Shown here: positions 6,841 through 14,980 of the stretch, piece after piece
Layout: every line of letters starts with the position of its first letter
Position numbering within the stretch: the first letter of the stretch is position 1
From: JAGNRR01 sp964612525
GTDB lineage: Bacteria > Bacteroidota > Bacteroidia > Chitinophagales > Chitinophagaceae
NCBI GenBank assembly: GCA_964612525.1
Contig: CAZTCQ010000037.1
Coordinates: 1 to 24,671 of the forward strand
Length of the DNA stretch: 24,671 nt
Reading direction: 5' to 3'
Notes under the pieces: model-generated
The model's input: the letters and a program-made list of their open reading frames with translations, nothing else
What the model was told of the DNA's origin: nothing
The model's database searches: none
Position numbers and translations under genes: made by a program

Positions 6841-8691
6841 TTATTTCACACTAATCATCTCAGTGAGAACTTTTCTATTCTTTCCTAGTATCACGAACAT
6901 ATAGTTGCCGCTCGCTAACACACCGGTATCAAATGAAAACTCATTAAGCCCCGGTTTGCCAATTCCTCTCAATAACTGTTTAATCAATCTGCCATTCATG
7001 TCATATAAGTTACAAAGGAGTTCCTCTTTTTTCTTTAAGGTGAATCGAGTTCTAAACTTCGCATCCTCTACTGGATTGGGAAATACATCTGTTCTTGATT
7101 CATGGCTCTGGTCTTGAATGCCCACAGCAAAATCGGCATTTTGAATTCTAGCAACCCAAGCACGTGCATTCCCGTTTAAAGTCACCGTTCCTGCCAAATA
7201 AGCTTGTTGAGGATTGTTATAAACTGTTTGTATTCCTGAGTAATCACCCCATCTTTCATTAGAGTCAGTCAATCGATTCAAAGGACTATTTCCTTCACTC
7301 ACTCTTAAAAAATCTGAATAATCACCGGCGGGGTTTTTATAAACCACACTGATGCCAGGAAAACTATCTGTGTAACAATGCGCTACATTGAACATAACTC
7401 GATGATCATTAGGAGCCGTACCCATATAGCACATAGAAGGATAACCATACTCCACCATTGGCTCAGCAAATACTTGCGCATCTACCGTTGGAGAGGCCGA
7501 GCTAACATTTTGAATAGTACCCAATAAAACACCAGCATTATTCAAAGTAGGATGTACAGAATTGGCTCCAAAATGTATGTAATCATTTTCATAAATAGCC
7601 GCTAGCACACGACCATCATTTGTCATAAGATAGTTCCCATTGTTCATAGAAGGATTCGGAGGGAAGCCATAGTTAACCGGAGATTTCACTACTCTTTGTG
7701 TTAGCGTAGCATTTCCTGATTGGTATGAATCATCAATGTGTAGTATAAAAATACTATCATTACTGACGTCGACATTTCGCACTGATAAAAAATACATATC
7801 GTCACCCATGTTAGTTACTTGATATTTCGCAGGGCATATGTTTCGGTATAAGGTACCGTTGAATTTTATACTATCCCACAAGGTATATTGCAAAGGTGTC
7901 GCAGCAAAACCATCGGATTTTTTAATTTGATATATTACACTTTGACGAAAACCATTTTGCCAACCCACATTATCCTGAATTTGGTTAAAGGTCATAAACA
8001 TATCCTTATCCGAAATGGAGATAATAGGATAATCGCTCCAAGTAGAATCGTTAAATGGATTACCGTCTACTGAATAAAAATTCCAATTTCCTAGTGGGTC
8101 ATTAGTTGAGCTAAAACCCATGATAATGCTAGTAGAAGTACTAATATTTCCACTAAAACAAACTAGAATAAAACGATCTTCCTTAGGATCGTACAACAAC
8201 CGTGGATCAGAAATTCTTGTAAATCTGTTTAAAAAAGTGTCCATATTCAATACACCCTTCAGTGCCAATCGATTTCCAATTGTATCATATACATAGATAT
8301 TGGTGTTCACCGCGCTGATAATCATCCCACTATTAGAAACCGCAATGTCATTGTCCAAAGGCACCCCTCCTACGTTAGCCAACCATCCTGTGTCAATAAC
8401 AGGATTTGCCGCCGCTCCGGTAGTTTTATAAGAACTGAATCCATTATTCCGCTCGCGTAAGGCTTTGGCTCTTCTTTGTTGAGCAGCCTCTTTTTTATTT
8501 CCAAAATCTGTATAGTAAGGAACAGGGTGTTGATCCAAATGCAATAAGTTCGGATTATAAAAAGTTGTCCCAGGGGCGCTCATATCTACTACCGATTTTA
8601 ATGGAGCACTCAAATTGGTCTTGCGATAAGATTGCGCCAATAAAACAACACTAAATAAAAGAAAAAAACAAAGAAGAGAAATACGTTTCAT
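6841..8691 (-). CDS. secreted protein with T9SS type A sorting domain
   Basis: The 616-residue protein has a Sec signal peptide (MKRISLLCFFLLFSVVLLAQ) and ends in a type IX sorting domain of about 80 residues. This shows VFPNPVEDAKF, LCNLYDMNGRLIKQLL, a G-x-N-E-F-S-F-D-T-G-V-L-A-S-G-N-Y block and MISVK at the very C-terminus. Such proteins cross the outer membrane by T9SS and are released or attached to surface lipopolysaccharide. The central region has repeated strands and phrases such as DPRLLYDPKEDRFILV, FSSTNDPLGNWNFYSV and STWSDYPIISISDKDMFMTFNQ, which suggest a beta-propeller. No protease, glycosidase or lipase motif was found, so the function is open. It is tail-to-tail with the iscA-type gene, 44 bases apart. 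Confidence 0.85.
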   Translation of the reverse strand: MKRISLLCFFLLFSVVLLAQSYRKTNLSAPLKSVVDMSAPGTTFYNPNLLHLDQHPVPYYTDFGNKKEAAQQRRAKALRERNNGFSSYKTTGAAANPVIDTGWLANVGGVPLDNDIAVSNSGMIISAVNTNIYVYDTIGNRLALKGVLNMDTFLNRFTRISDPRLLYDPKEDRFILVCFSGNISTSTSIIMGFSSTNDPLGNWNFYSVDGNPFNDSTWSDYPIISISDKDMFMTFNQIQDNVGWQNGFRQSVIYQIKKSDGFAATPLQYTLWDSIKFNGTLYRNICPAKYQVTNMGDDMYFLSVRNVDVSNDSIFILHIDDSYQSGNATLTQRVVKSPVNYGFPPNPSMNNGNYLMTNDGRVLAAIYENDYIHFGANSVHPTLNNAGVLLGTIQNVSSASPTVDAQVFAEPMVEYGYPSMCYMGTAPNDHRVMFNVAHCYTDSFPGISVVYKNPAGDYSDFLRVSEGNSPLNRLTDSNERWGDYSGIQTVYNNPQQAYLAGTVTLNGNARAWVARIQNADFAVGIQDQSHESRTDVFPNPVEDAKFRTRFTLKKKEELLCNLYDMNGRLIKQLLRGIGKPGLNEFSFDTGVLASGNYMFVILGKNRKVLTEMISVK

Positions 8692-8736
8692 AACAGAAAT
8701 ATTGAATCTGAAAGGTACGAACTTTTAGCGTCTTTA

Positions 8737-9318
8737 TTATAAGTCGAATGTCATCTCGTTCAAATCATTCAAAGCGTTTATAAAACTAATTCGTTGGTAA
8801 TTTTTCAAATGTTCAGGACGAATTTTTTTTGAAATAATCATTCCCTTTTCCAAAAGCTCTGCTCTCTTAGTTCCTTTTAAAAGAGGGTAGCTTGGCGTGT
8901 GCCAATCACGACCATTAAACAAGGCAATATTGCTATAGCTAGCATCACGGAGCATCTCTCCTTTTATAAAAATGAGCTCCTCATGAGCTTTCAACTTTTG
9001 GGTGTGTGCGGTTATGTGATCGCGATTTTCAAACTTGTGGGAATAAGACATTTTTTCGTCCTCCACCCATTTTATTTTATGAACCTCTTTTCTCTTATAT
9101 GGAGCGAAATCAATTTCAATAATTTCTAAATCATACACAATTCTACATTTAAACAAACCTTGCTTTGCTCGTTTCGGAACCTTAATTTTTCTAGCAAGAT
9201 CAATAGTTTTATGAATCCCGAAAATTGACCGCCAAGCTCGTTGCATTCTATCTTGGTGATACTCTAAGTTATAAAGTACGCCGTCGTGAACTTTAATACT
9301 TTCAAGAAGTCGGGACAT
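8737..9318 (-). CDS. pabC: aminodeoxychorismate lyase, short class-IV aminotransferase form
   Basis: The 193-residue protein belongs to the class-IV PLP fold: an N-terminal LLESIKVHDGVLYNLEYHQDRM (4-25), a likely PLP lysine Lys95 in SHKFENRDHI, and a phosphate-binding region RDASYSNIALFNGRDWHTP (124-142) followed by LLKGTKRAEL. It is much shorter than E. coli PabC (about 270 residues), but the short form paired with pabB is familiar in Bacteroidota. The predicted reaction is conversion of 4-amino-4-deoxychorismate to p-aminobenzoate plus pyruvate for folate synthesis. It overlaps the end of pabB by 17 bases, so translation is probably coupled. A D-amino-acid or branched-chain aminotransferase role is less likely in this context. 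Confidence 0.8.
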   Translation of the reverse strand: MSRLLESIKVHDGVLYNLEYHQDRMQRAWRSIFGIHKTIDLARKIKVPKRAKQGLFKCRIVYDLEIIEIDFAPYKRKEVHKIKWVEDEKMSYSHKFENRDHITAHTQKLKAHEELIFIKGEMLRDASYSNIALFNGRDWHTPSYPLLKGTKRAELLEKGMIISKKIRPEHLKNYQRISFINALNDLNEMTFDL

Positions 9319-10285
9319 AAATTTTTTGTTTTATTTCTTCATATTCTTTTCTGGCTTCGCTATACTTTGTGATGCCACCGCCGCTCTTATAAACCAGCCC
9401 CGATTTTGTTTTTTCTAGAAAACGAATGAGTACGCAAGAGTCGACTTTTTCACCGTCATACACACCGGCCACGCCAGTATAAAAACCTCTATCATAACCC
9501 TCAGTTTTACTAATAATTTCTACTGTTTTCTTTTTCGGTGCCCCACTAATACTACCCGCCGGTAGCAATTGACAAATAATGTGTCCTAAAATTTTATGGT
9601 AGTCTTTCGGTAACTCTCCAACGATTTTAGAGCTGGTTTGTAATAGCTTACCTCTAGCCGTTTCAATCTTACTTAGGTATCTAAACTTTTGAACCGTTAC
9701 GTTTTTAGCGACCATGCTCAAATCGTTTCTTATTAAATCTACTATCGTGTAATGCTCAGCTATCTCCTTTGGGTCATTCAATAAAATTTGTTCTGCGTTA
9801 ACCAAGTTCGCATCAATCGTACCTTTCATAGGGTTCGAACTAATGCCACGATAATCAATTTTCACAAAAGTTTCAGGGCTAAAGCAAAGCCACTCATTTT
9901 TATACAAAATTTTATACTTTGCCAACGCGCTTTGATAAATCGCTTCTAGCGAATACTGTGTATCTACTTCCGTTTGAGTGGTAAGATTACACAAATAAGA
10001 ATTGCCGTATAAAATCTCCTTTTTTACTTCATTAAAATGTCTTTCATATTCATCAAAAGGAATTAGTCTTTTATCCAAATGGATCAGTTCATTCTCTTGT
10101 GACGTTCCGCTAAAGTCGATTTGAATGGCTTCCTGGTCTAGTTCATCAAGAGGTACAATTTGACAATTTTTGGCCAAAAAATCTACCACAAAAAAGAAAG
10201 GAATACGGCGTGAACCATAGTCATTCATTTTAACGGCTAAATTTTGAAGCTGGCTTGTGAACAAAAAAGAAGTAATTTTGACCAC
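9302..10285 (-). CDS. pabB: aminodeoxychorismate synthase component I
   Basis: The 327-residue chorismate-binding enzyme shows SSNPMKGTIDA, EHYTIVDLIRNDLS, LLPAGSISGAPKKKTVEII and the end block SGGGITKYSEARKEYEEIKQK, all typical of the PabB/TrpE/MenF catalytic core. PabB aminates chorismate to 4-amino-4-deoxychorismate with ammonia from its amidotransferase subunit. The shortened N-terminal half is usual for Bacteroidota PabB. The listed start is GTG (10285-10283). An ATG at 10228 (MNDYGSRRIPFFFVVDF) is an equally reasonable start and would leave 74 bases, not 17, before the divergent amidotransferase gene. Assignment to PabB rather than TrpE comes from the neighbouring pabC. Confidence 0.88.
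   Translation of the reverse strand: MVKITSFLFTSQLQNLAVKMNDYGSRRIPFFFVVDFLAKNCQIVPLDELDQEAIQIDFSGTSQENELIHLDKRLIPFDEYERHFNEVKKEILYGNSYLCNLTTQTEVDTQYSLEAIYQSALAKYKILYKNEWLCFSPETFVKIDYRGISSNPMKGTIDANLVNAEQILLNDPKEIAEHYTIVDLIRNDLSMVAKNVTVQKFRYLSKIETARGKLLQTSSKIVGELPKDYHKILGHIICQLLPAGSISGAPKKKTVEIISKTEGYDRGFYTGVAGVYDGEKVDSCVLIRFLEKTKSGLVYKSGGGITKYSEARKEYEEIKQKIYVPTS
10255..10280 (+). promoter_or_regulatory. possible promoter of the divergent amidotransferase gene
   Basis: TAATTTTG at 10273-10280 fits the TAnnTTTG box and ends 22 bases before the TTG start at 10303. The best -33 candidate is TTG at 10255-10257, with a slightly short 15-base spacer. If real, the promoter sits inside the N-terminal codons of pabB as read from its GTG start, which favours the shorter pabB. 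Confidence 0.4.
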
Positions 10286-10302
10286 TAAAGTAAGAAGCCT
10301 TT

Positions 10303-10878
10303 TTGAGAATTTTATTTATAGATAATTATGATTCCTTCACACATAATGTGATGGCCCTGCTCAATCAAATGAGCGGCTTAACTGTTAGTCTATTCAAAAA
10401 TGATCAGCTCTCGAAAATCGATGTGAATCAATTTGACAAACTCATTGTCTCTCCCGGCCCAAACCTTCCTTCGTGCGCAGGTGATTTAATGCCTTTTTTA
10501 CAAAAAAACCTGACGACCCTTCCTACCTTGGGAATCTGCCTAGGGCACCAAGCTATTGCGGAATGCTTTGGAGGTTCACTGGTACAATATGACATTCCCC
10601 AACACGGTGAAAAAACAAAACTAATTATCCATAAACCGAATACACTCTTCGAAGGTCTGCCTTCTTCGTTTGAAGTAGGGCTTTACCATTCTTGGTATGT
10701 TGATCAAAAGAAATTTCCTGAAGATTTACGGATTACTGCAACCAATAAAAGTGATATTATTATGGCAATGGAACATAAAAGTTTACCAATTTATTCTGTG
10801 CAGTTTCATCCCGAAAGTTTTATGAGCGAGTATGGTTTGGAGATTATGAAAAATTTTATTGAGCACCCAAATCGTTAA
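10303..10878 (+). CDS. pabA: aminodeoxychorismate/anthranilate synthase glutamine amidotransferase
   Basis: The 191-residue class-I glutamine amidotransferase has the opening FIDNYDSFTHNV, the oxyanion strand VSPGPNLPSCAG, the nucleophile Cys79 in GICLGHQAIAE and the His169/Glu171 pair in QFHPESF. It releases ammonia from glutamine for PabB, and the same protein often serves TrpE too, so trpG is an equally valid name. The start is TTG: an in-frame stop lies four codons upstream and no ATG or GTG is available, while the family begins exactly with I-x-F-I-D-N-Y-D. It is divergent from pabB-pabC, completing a p-aminobenzoate cluster. Confidence 0.88.
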   Translation: MRILFIDNYDSFTHNVMALLNQMSGLTVSLFKNDQLSKIDVNQFDKLIVSPGPNLPSCAGDLMPFLQKNLTTLPTLGICLGHQAIAECFGGSLVQYDIPQHGEKTKLIIHKPNTLFEGLPSSFEVGLYHSWYVDQKKFPEDLRITATNKSDIIMAMEHKSLPIYSVQFHPESFMSEYGLEIMKNFIEHPNR

Positions 10879-10949
10879 AATTGTTACTGAGTGTTTAATC
10901 TTTCTGACGGTATGGTTTTCAATCCGCTAGGGTTTATCTTCGATGACTT

Positions 10950-12281
10950 ATGGGATTATTCGATAGATTATTTTCTTCGGGCAAAGAAGAAGAAACAGAG
11001 CCAATAGAAACACCCGTTTTTGGCCGATATTCTGATAATAATAAAACGGCATCGCAGCTCGAAGAATGGACCAAGTCCAAGAAAAGCTATGACAAAAAAA
11101 AATATAGTGAGTCAATCGTTCACTTTTTTACCTATCTGCGTGACCCCAATACCAACAATGTTATTTTCACACCAGACGGAGAGAATGCTAAGTTTTCAGT
11201 ATTCCAAGGCAGTAAAAAAGTGACAGGGTCCATTGATGAAAACTGTGTGCGAGCAGAGGTGAGCATTGCAAAATTTAATAAGCGATCCGTACCAGTACTT
11301 CGAAAATTATTAGAGAAAAATTTTCAACTTTACTACAGTAAATTCTACTTAGACGAGGATAAAATAAAATTAAAAATCTATAATAATATTTTGGCGGCGG
11401 CCCCTAACAAACTTTACTATGCCTTGAAAGAACTGAGCATTCAAGCGGATCGATTGGATGATATTTTAGTAGATGACTTTAGCGCCCTAGATGCTGATGG
11501 CATTGGTCATATTGAAGAATGCACACCCGAGGAAAAACAAATTAAATATGATTTTTTTAAATATTGGCTTGACAAAACCATTGCTAAAATAGAGAAGCTA
11601 AAACCAGATACCTTCTCGGGCGGTATTTCGTATATGATGCTCAATCTTATTTACAAACTAGATTACTTACTACTTCCGGAAGGGCGGCTTACTGAAAAAC
11701 TTGAAGAAACCAATTCGATTTTTTGGACCAATATGAAAGAAATTCCCGTAGCCGAACGAAATTATAAGATGCTCGCTCAGCTCAAAGAATTGCAACAGTG
11801 GAAGGAGGAAGACGTAAAAAAATATTTCTACAAAGCCAAGCATACTTTTTCTCTCACCAAGCCGACACCCTTTAATAATGTGATTGATACCATCAACACT
11901 ACTTTTAAAAATGCCGTTTGGTATCGAGAGAATGATCACAATGATATTGCTTTGGAAATGCTTGAGTATTCTTTTGCGTATTCTCAATTTTCCTATAGCC
12001 TACCCAAACCGGCCACTCAACTTTTTGATATTATGATGCACGTAAATCATAATGATTTTTATCAAGCAATGGGTTATCAAGACAGATTGTACGACCGCGC
12101 GAGCAAGACCTTTGACGCCGAAAAAATTAAAGAAAAGATAGAAGTAATCAATCAAGAAAATCAAGAACGTTACACGTTGATGAACATTGATACGGCCGCA
12201 CTTGATTTTGAAAACTTACAAAGTTTCAATTTCACCCTACTTCTTCAAATTACAAAACTAGACTTTAGAAAAAAGAAATAA
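10950..12281 (+). CDS. unrecognised cytoplasmic protein, possible YbjN-like N-terminal domain
   Basis: I do not recognise this 443-residue protein by name. It starts with a short amphipathic segment (MGLFDRLFSSGKEEE) and has no signal peptide or membrane helix. Residues about 40-180 run through a beta-rich segment (VIFTPDGENAKFSVFQGSKK), AEVSIAKFNKRSVPVLRKLLEKNFQLYYSKFYLDEDK in pieces, and an ALKELSIQADRLDDILVDDF helix. That order resembles the YbjN/type III secretion-chaperone-like fold. The rest (about 190-443) is mainly helical and charged. Its stop is 4 bases before the start of a protease gene that carries a similar-looking C-terminal domain, so the two very likely act together. The role is unknown; a substrate adaptor or regulator of the protease is only a guess. 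Confidence 0.75.
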   Translation: MGLFDRLFSSGKEEETEPIETPVFGRYSDNNKTASQLEEWTKSKKSYDKKKYSESIVHFFTYLRDPNTNNVIFTPDGENAKFSVFQGSKKVTGSIDENCVRAEVSIAKFNKRSVPVLRKLLEKNFQLYYSKFYLDEDKIKLKIYNNILAAAPNKLYYALKELSIQADRLDDILVDDFSALDADGIGHIEECTPEEKQIKYDFFKYWLDKTIAKIEKLKPDTFSGGISYMMLNLIYKLDYLLLPEGRLTEKLEETNSIFWTNMKEIPVAERNYKMLAQLKELQQWKEEDVKKYFYKAKHTFSLTKPTPFNNVIDTINTTFKNAVWYRENDHNDIALEMLEYSFAYSQFSYSLPKPATQLFDIMMHVNHNDFYQAMGYQDRLYDRASKTFDAEKIKEKIEVINQENQERYTLMNIDTAALDFENLQSFNFTLLLQITKLDFRKKK

Positions 12282-12285
12282 TCCT

Positions 12286-13386
12286 ATGCAACGAGCTGAA
12301 TTTTTAACGCAATTTAAAAAAGGGGTTATTCAAATAGCCACTCCTAATTCTACCGGGACAGGTTTTTATTTAAAGGAGTTTGACATTATAGTGAGCAACC
12401 ATCACGTAGTAAAAGACTTTGCGAGAGTAACAATCAAAACACAAAAATTTAGAAAGGAACTGGCCGAGGTTTTATTTGTTGATACCAAATATGATTTAGC
12501 ATTCATCCAGGCACCCAAGTGGGACGAACTACCCAAATTAGAGCTAGGAAACTATGATGACTTGCATGATGGCGATCAAGTGATGGCGATTGGACATCCC
12601 TATGGTTTAAACTACTCTACGAGCCGAGGGGTAGTTTCCCGCCGTGATCGTGTGATGAAAGGTTTAAAGTATATTCAAACTGACACGGCCATCAATCCAG
12701 GAAATAGTGGTGGCCCTTTAGTAAACATGAAAGGTGAAATTATTGGTGTCAATACCTTCATCATTCGCGGTGGAGATAACCTAGGCTTTGCACTACCCTC
12801 TCTTTATTTAAAAGAAGCCATTGAGCAATACATGCCGCAAAAAGGCGTTTACGTTGAGCGTTGTCCTTCCTGCTCATTTATGGTAACCGAAGATAATATT
12901 GAGGACGATAAATTCTGTCCAAACTGTGGAGCCGAAATTGATATTAGCACCGTGCAAGTAAGCGACGAAATAAAACTGACGGGAGTAGCCAAAACAATAG
13001 AGGAAATTTTACAAGACCTCAAATTAAATGTTCAAATTGCGCGAATTGGTCAAAATAATTGGGAAGTAGAAGAAGGTTCTGCCACAATAAAAATCCGCTT
13101 CAATCCTGAAAATTTATTCGTTACCTGCGATGCCTTTTTATGCCAATTGCCCAAAGACAATATTGGTGATTTATATGAATTTTTGCTTACCGAAAATAAA
13201 AAAATGAAATACACCTTATTCAGTATCTATGGAAATGATATTGTGATTGGTTCTGTTTTTTATGAGACGGATATTGAACGAACCTTGGGGCAAAAAATTT
13301 TTAAATCAGTATTTGAAGAAGCTGACAAATATCAAAAATTACTCATTGAGAAATTCAAATGTAAGCCTCGATTGTTGGAGAGTTAG
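12286..13386 (+). CDS. trypsin-like serine protease with zinc ribbon and YbjN-like tail
   Basis: The 366-residue protein has a chymotrypsin-fold protease domain (about 1-185) with an intact HtrA-type triad: His40 in SNHHVV, Asp70 in DTKYDLAFI and Ser141 in INPGNSGGPLV. A zinc ribbon follows (Cys193/Cys196 and Cys211/Cys214), then about 140 residues that look like a YbjN/type III chaperone-like domain. No signal peptide, membrane anchor or PDZ domain can be seen, so unlike HtrA/DegP it should stay in the cytoplasm. The gene starts 4 bases after the unknown 443-residue protein and ends 12 bases short of the convergent truB. The triad call is firm; the tail fold is inferred from pattern only. 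Confidence 0.85.
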   Translation: MQRAEFLTQFKKGVIQIATPNSTGTGFYLKEFDIIVSNHHVVKDFARVTIKTQKFRKELAEVLFVDTKYDLAFIQAPKWDELPKLELGNYDDLHDGDQVMAIGHPYGLNYSTSRGVVSRRDRVMKGLKYIQTDTAINPGNSGGPLVNMKGEIIGVNTFIIRGGDNLGFALPSLYLKEAIEQYMPQKGVYVERCPSCSFMVTEDNIEDDKFCPNCGAEIDISTVQVSDEIKLTGVAKTIEEILQDLKLNVQIARIGQNNWEVEEGSATIKIRFNPENLFVTCDAFLCQLPKDNIGDLYEFLLTENKKMKYTLFSIYGNDIVIGSVFYETDIERTLGQKIFKSVFEEADKYQKLLIEKFKCKPRLLES

Positions 13387-13398
13387 CAGGTTCAAAAG

Positions 13399-14175
13399 CT
13401 AACACTTCGCCTCAATTACTTTCAGTTTGGCGCTCGTTCCGAAATGTTCAATCATTTCTTCTAGTGAATAAGCAGCTTCTAATTTAAAATCACCGATTTC
13501 AGTGCGAACGAGTGAAGTGAGATACGCTCCACAACCCAATGCGGCTCCAATATCATTGGCCAGCGAACGAATATAAGTTCCACTACTGCAACGAACCGTA
13601 AACGCTACTTCCGGCAACTTGTCATAATTCAGCTCCAATGAGCGAATATTCATCACTCTTGGGTTGAGTTTCACTTCTTTTCCTTCTCTAGCTAACTTGT
13701 AAAGAGCTGTGCCATCTTGCTTTATGGCTGAATACGCAGGCGGCAACTGTTTAATTTCTCCAATAAATTCAGCCTTTACCTTTTCGATATCACCTGCCTT
13801 GATATGGTCCGTAGGCTTTACATTTTCAGGGGTAGATTCACGATCATAGGTGGGAGTGGTCGCTCCCAAACGAAATGTACCCGTGTAGGTTTTATCCATT
13901 CCCATAAATTCATTAATCCGTTTAGTCCATTTACCAGTACACACAATCATGAGTCCACTAGCCAAAGGGTCCAACGTACCAGCATGACCAACCTTGATTC
14001 TTCCCTTTTTTCCCGTTAATATGATACCCTTCGTGAGCATTTCTTCCCTGAATGCCTTGTTATTTAGCCAGTTTTTTACTTGAAAAACAAGTCCAAAACT
14101 AGTAATACCAAAAGGTTTATTAATCAGTAACCTACTGCCTTCGGCGTAGTTTATATCCTCGAGGGGCGTTTTCAT
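13399..14175 (-). CDS. truB: tRNA pseudouridine(55) synthase
   Basis: The 258-residue protein carries LLINKPFGITSFGLV (16-30), the active-site motif KVGHAGTLDPLASGLM with catalytic Asp69, the KTYTGTFRLGATTPTYDRES block, LPPAYSAIKQDGTALYKLAREG and RCSSGTYIRSLANDIG. All are diagnostic of TruB, which isomerises U55 in the T-loop of tRNAs. The C-terminal tail is short, with no full PUA domain, as in many Bacteroidota. It is convergent with the protease gene and divergent from efp; the 177 bases to efp hold repeated ATCTGT/ACAGAT hexamers. Confidence 0.95.
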   Translation of the reverse strand: MKTPLEDINYAEGSRLLINKPFGITSFGLVFQVKNWLNNKAFREEMLTKGIILTGKKGRIKVGHAGTLDPLASGLMIVCTGKWTKRINEFMGMDKTYTGTFRLGATTPTYDRESTPENVKPTDHIKAGDIEKVKAEFIGEIKQLPPAYSAIKQDGTALYKLAREGKEVKLNPRVMNIRSLELNYDKLPEVAFTVRCSSGTYIRSLANDIGAALGCGAYLTSLVRTEIGDFKLEAAYSLEEMIEHFGTSAKLKVIEAKC

Positions 14176-14240
14176 TTCAATGGTGAAAATAACCCTTTAG
14201 AGACAGATTTTTGATATTGTTAATACCAAAATATGTATCT

Positions 14241-14261
14241 CACAGATGTCTATAATCTGTG
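14241..14261. promoter_or_regulatory. inverted repeat CACAGAT-N7-ATCTGTG between truB and efp
   Basis: A perfect 7-base inverted repeat with a 7-base spacer lies at 14241-14261. The core hexamer also occurs singly as ACAGAT at 14203-14208 and ATCTGT at 14267-14272, giving four copies in 70 bases. The arrangement looks like an operator cluster for a dimeric regulator of either divergent gene. No regulator is encoded nearby. Confidence 0.4.
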
Positions 14262-14294
14262 TACGAATCTGTTATTTACTTTTAGTGCTATAAA

Positions 14295-14325
14295 TTTCTT
14301 TAATAATAACACAACCCTATATTTG
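14295..14325 (+). promoter_or_regulatory. probable promoter of efp
   Basis: TATATTTG at 14318-14325 is an exact TAnnTTTG box, with TTTC at 14295-14298 as a -33 candidate 19 bases upstream. The box ends 27 bases before the efp ATG. The -7 match is good; the -33 match is partial. Confidence 0.6.
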
Positions 14326-14352
14326 CCATTCATTCACAAATGAAAAAACACT

Positions 14353-14925
14353 ATGGCTAGTACTACTGACATTAAAACAGGACTCATAATAAAATTAGAT
14401 GGCTCGCTCTACTCAGTAGTAGATTTTGGTCAAAATAAAACTGCAAGAGCGGCTGCCAAAGTTTGGGCGAAGCTTAAAGGCGTTGACAATACTCGAACAA
14501 TTGAACACACTTGGAATAGTGGTGAAAAAATTGAAACGGTTCGCGTAGAGAAAAAAGAATTTCAGTTTTTATATAAAGATGATACGGGCTACAATTTCAT
14601 GAACAATGAAACCTTTGAGCAAATTGCCATTCAAGAAGAAATGGTAAATGCACCGCAGTTTCTTAAAGATGGTCAAAACGTAAGTGTAAGCATGAACGGT
14701 GAAACCGAATTACCAATGGGTGTTGAGCTTCCTGAAAAAATAGTACTAGAAGTAACGTACAGCGAACCGGGTATGAAGGGCGACACAGCAACAAAAACCT
14801 TAAAGCCTGCGACCGTTGAAACAGGTGCCAAGGTAATGGTTCCTTTGTTTATCAATGAAGGCGAAAAAATAAGAGTCAATACAAAATCAGGCGATTACGT
14901 AGAACGCGTAAAAGACGAAAAATAA
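14353..14925 (+). CDS. efp: translation elongation factor P with Arg at the tip position
   Basis: The 190-residue protein has all three EF-P domains: the KOW-like N-terminal domain (1-63), the first OB domain with FQFLYKDDTGYNFMNNETFEQI (71-92), and the second with TYSEPGMKGDTATKTLKPATVETGA and VPLFINEGEKIRVNTKSGDYVERV. EF-P enters the ribosomal E site and relieves stalling at consecutive prolines. The tip loop reads NKTARAAAK (28-36) instead of the usual PGKG form with a modifiable lysine. Arg32 falls at the position that is rhamnosylated by EarP in Pseudomonas-type EF-P, whose loop I recall as NKSGRNAA. No earP, epmA or ymfI gene is in the window. Next to it, accB and accC run in the same direction. 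Confidence 0.95.
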   Translation: MASTTDIKTGLIIKLDGSLYSVVDFGQNKTARAAAKVWAKLKGVDNTRTIEHTWNSGEKIETVRVEKKEFQFLYKDDTGYNFMNNETFEQIAIQEEMVNAPQFLKDGQNVSVSMNGETELPMGVELPEKIVLEVTYSEPGMKGDTATKTLKPATVETGAKVMVPLFINEGEKIRVNTKSGDYVERVKDEK

Positions 14926-14930
14926 TTTTT

Positions 14931-14980
14931 GTCCTCCTTCCTCATCGAGGAATGGGTCTTAGGATTCCAAAGGAGGGTTT
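14931..14980 (+). promoter_or_regulatory. structured spacer between efp and accB
   Basis: CCTCCTT (14933-14939) can pair with AAGGAGG (14970-14976). Inside, CCTC-ATC-GAGG (14940-14950) and GGAAT/ATTCC (14949-14953 with 14964-14968) give competing inner stems. It may act as a leader structure or a weak intercistronic terminator, or be a decayed REP-like repeat. The AAAGGAGG looks like a Shine-Dalgarno site but lies more than 30 bases before the accB ATG, so it cannot serve that start. Confidence 0.4.

Noticed and set aside
14969..14976. AAAGGAGG as ribosome binding site of accB
   Set aside because: It is more than 30 bases from the ATG, and the other genes here show no Shine-Dalgarno use.
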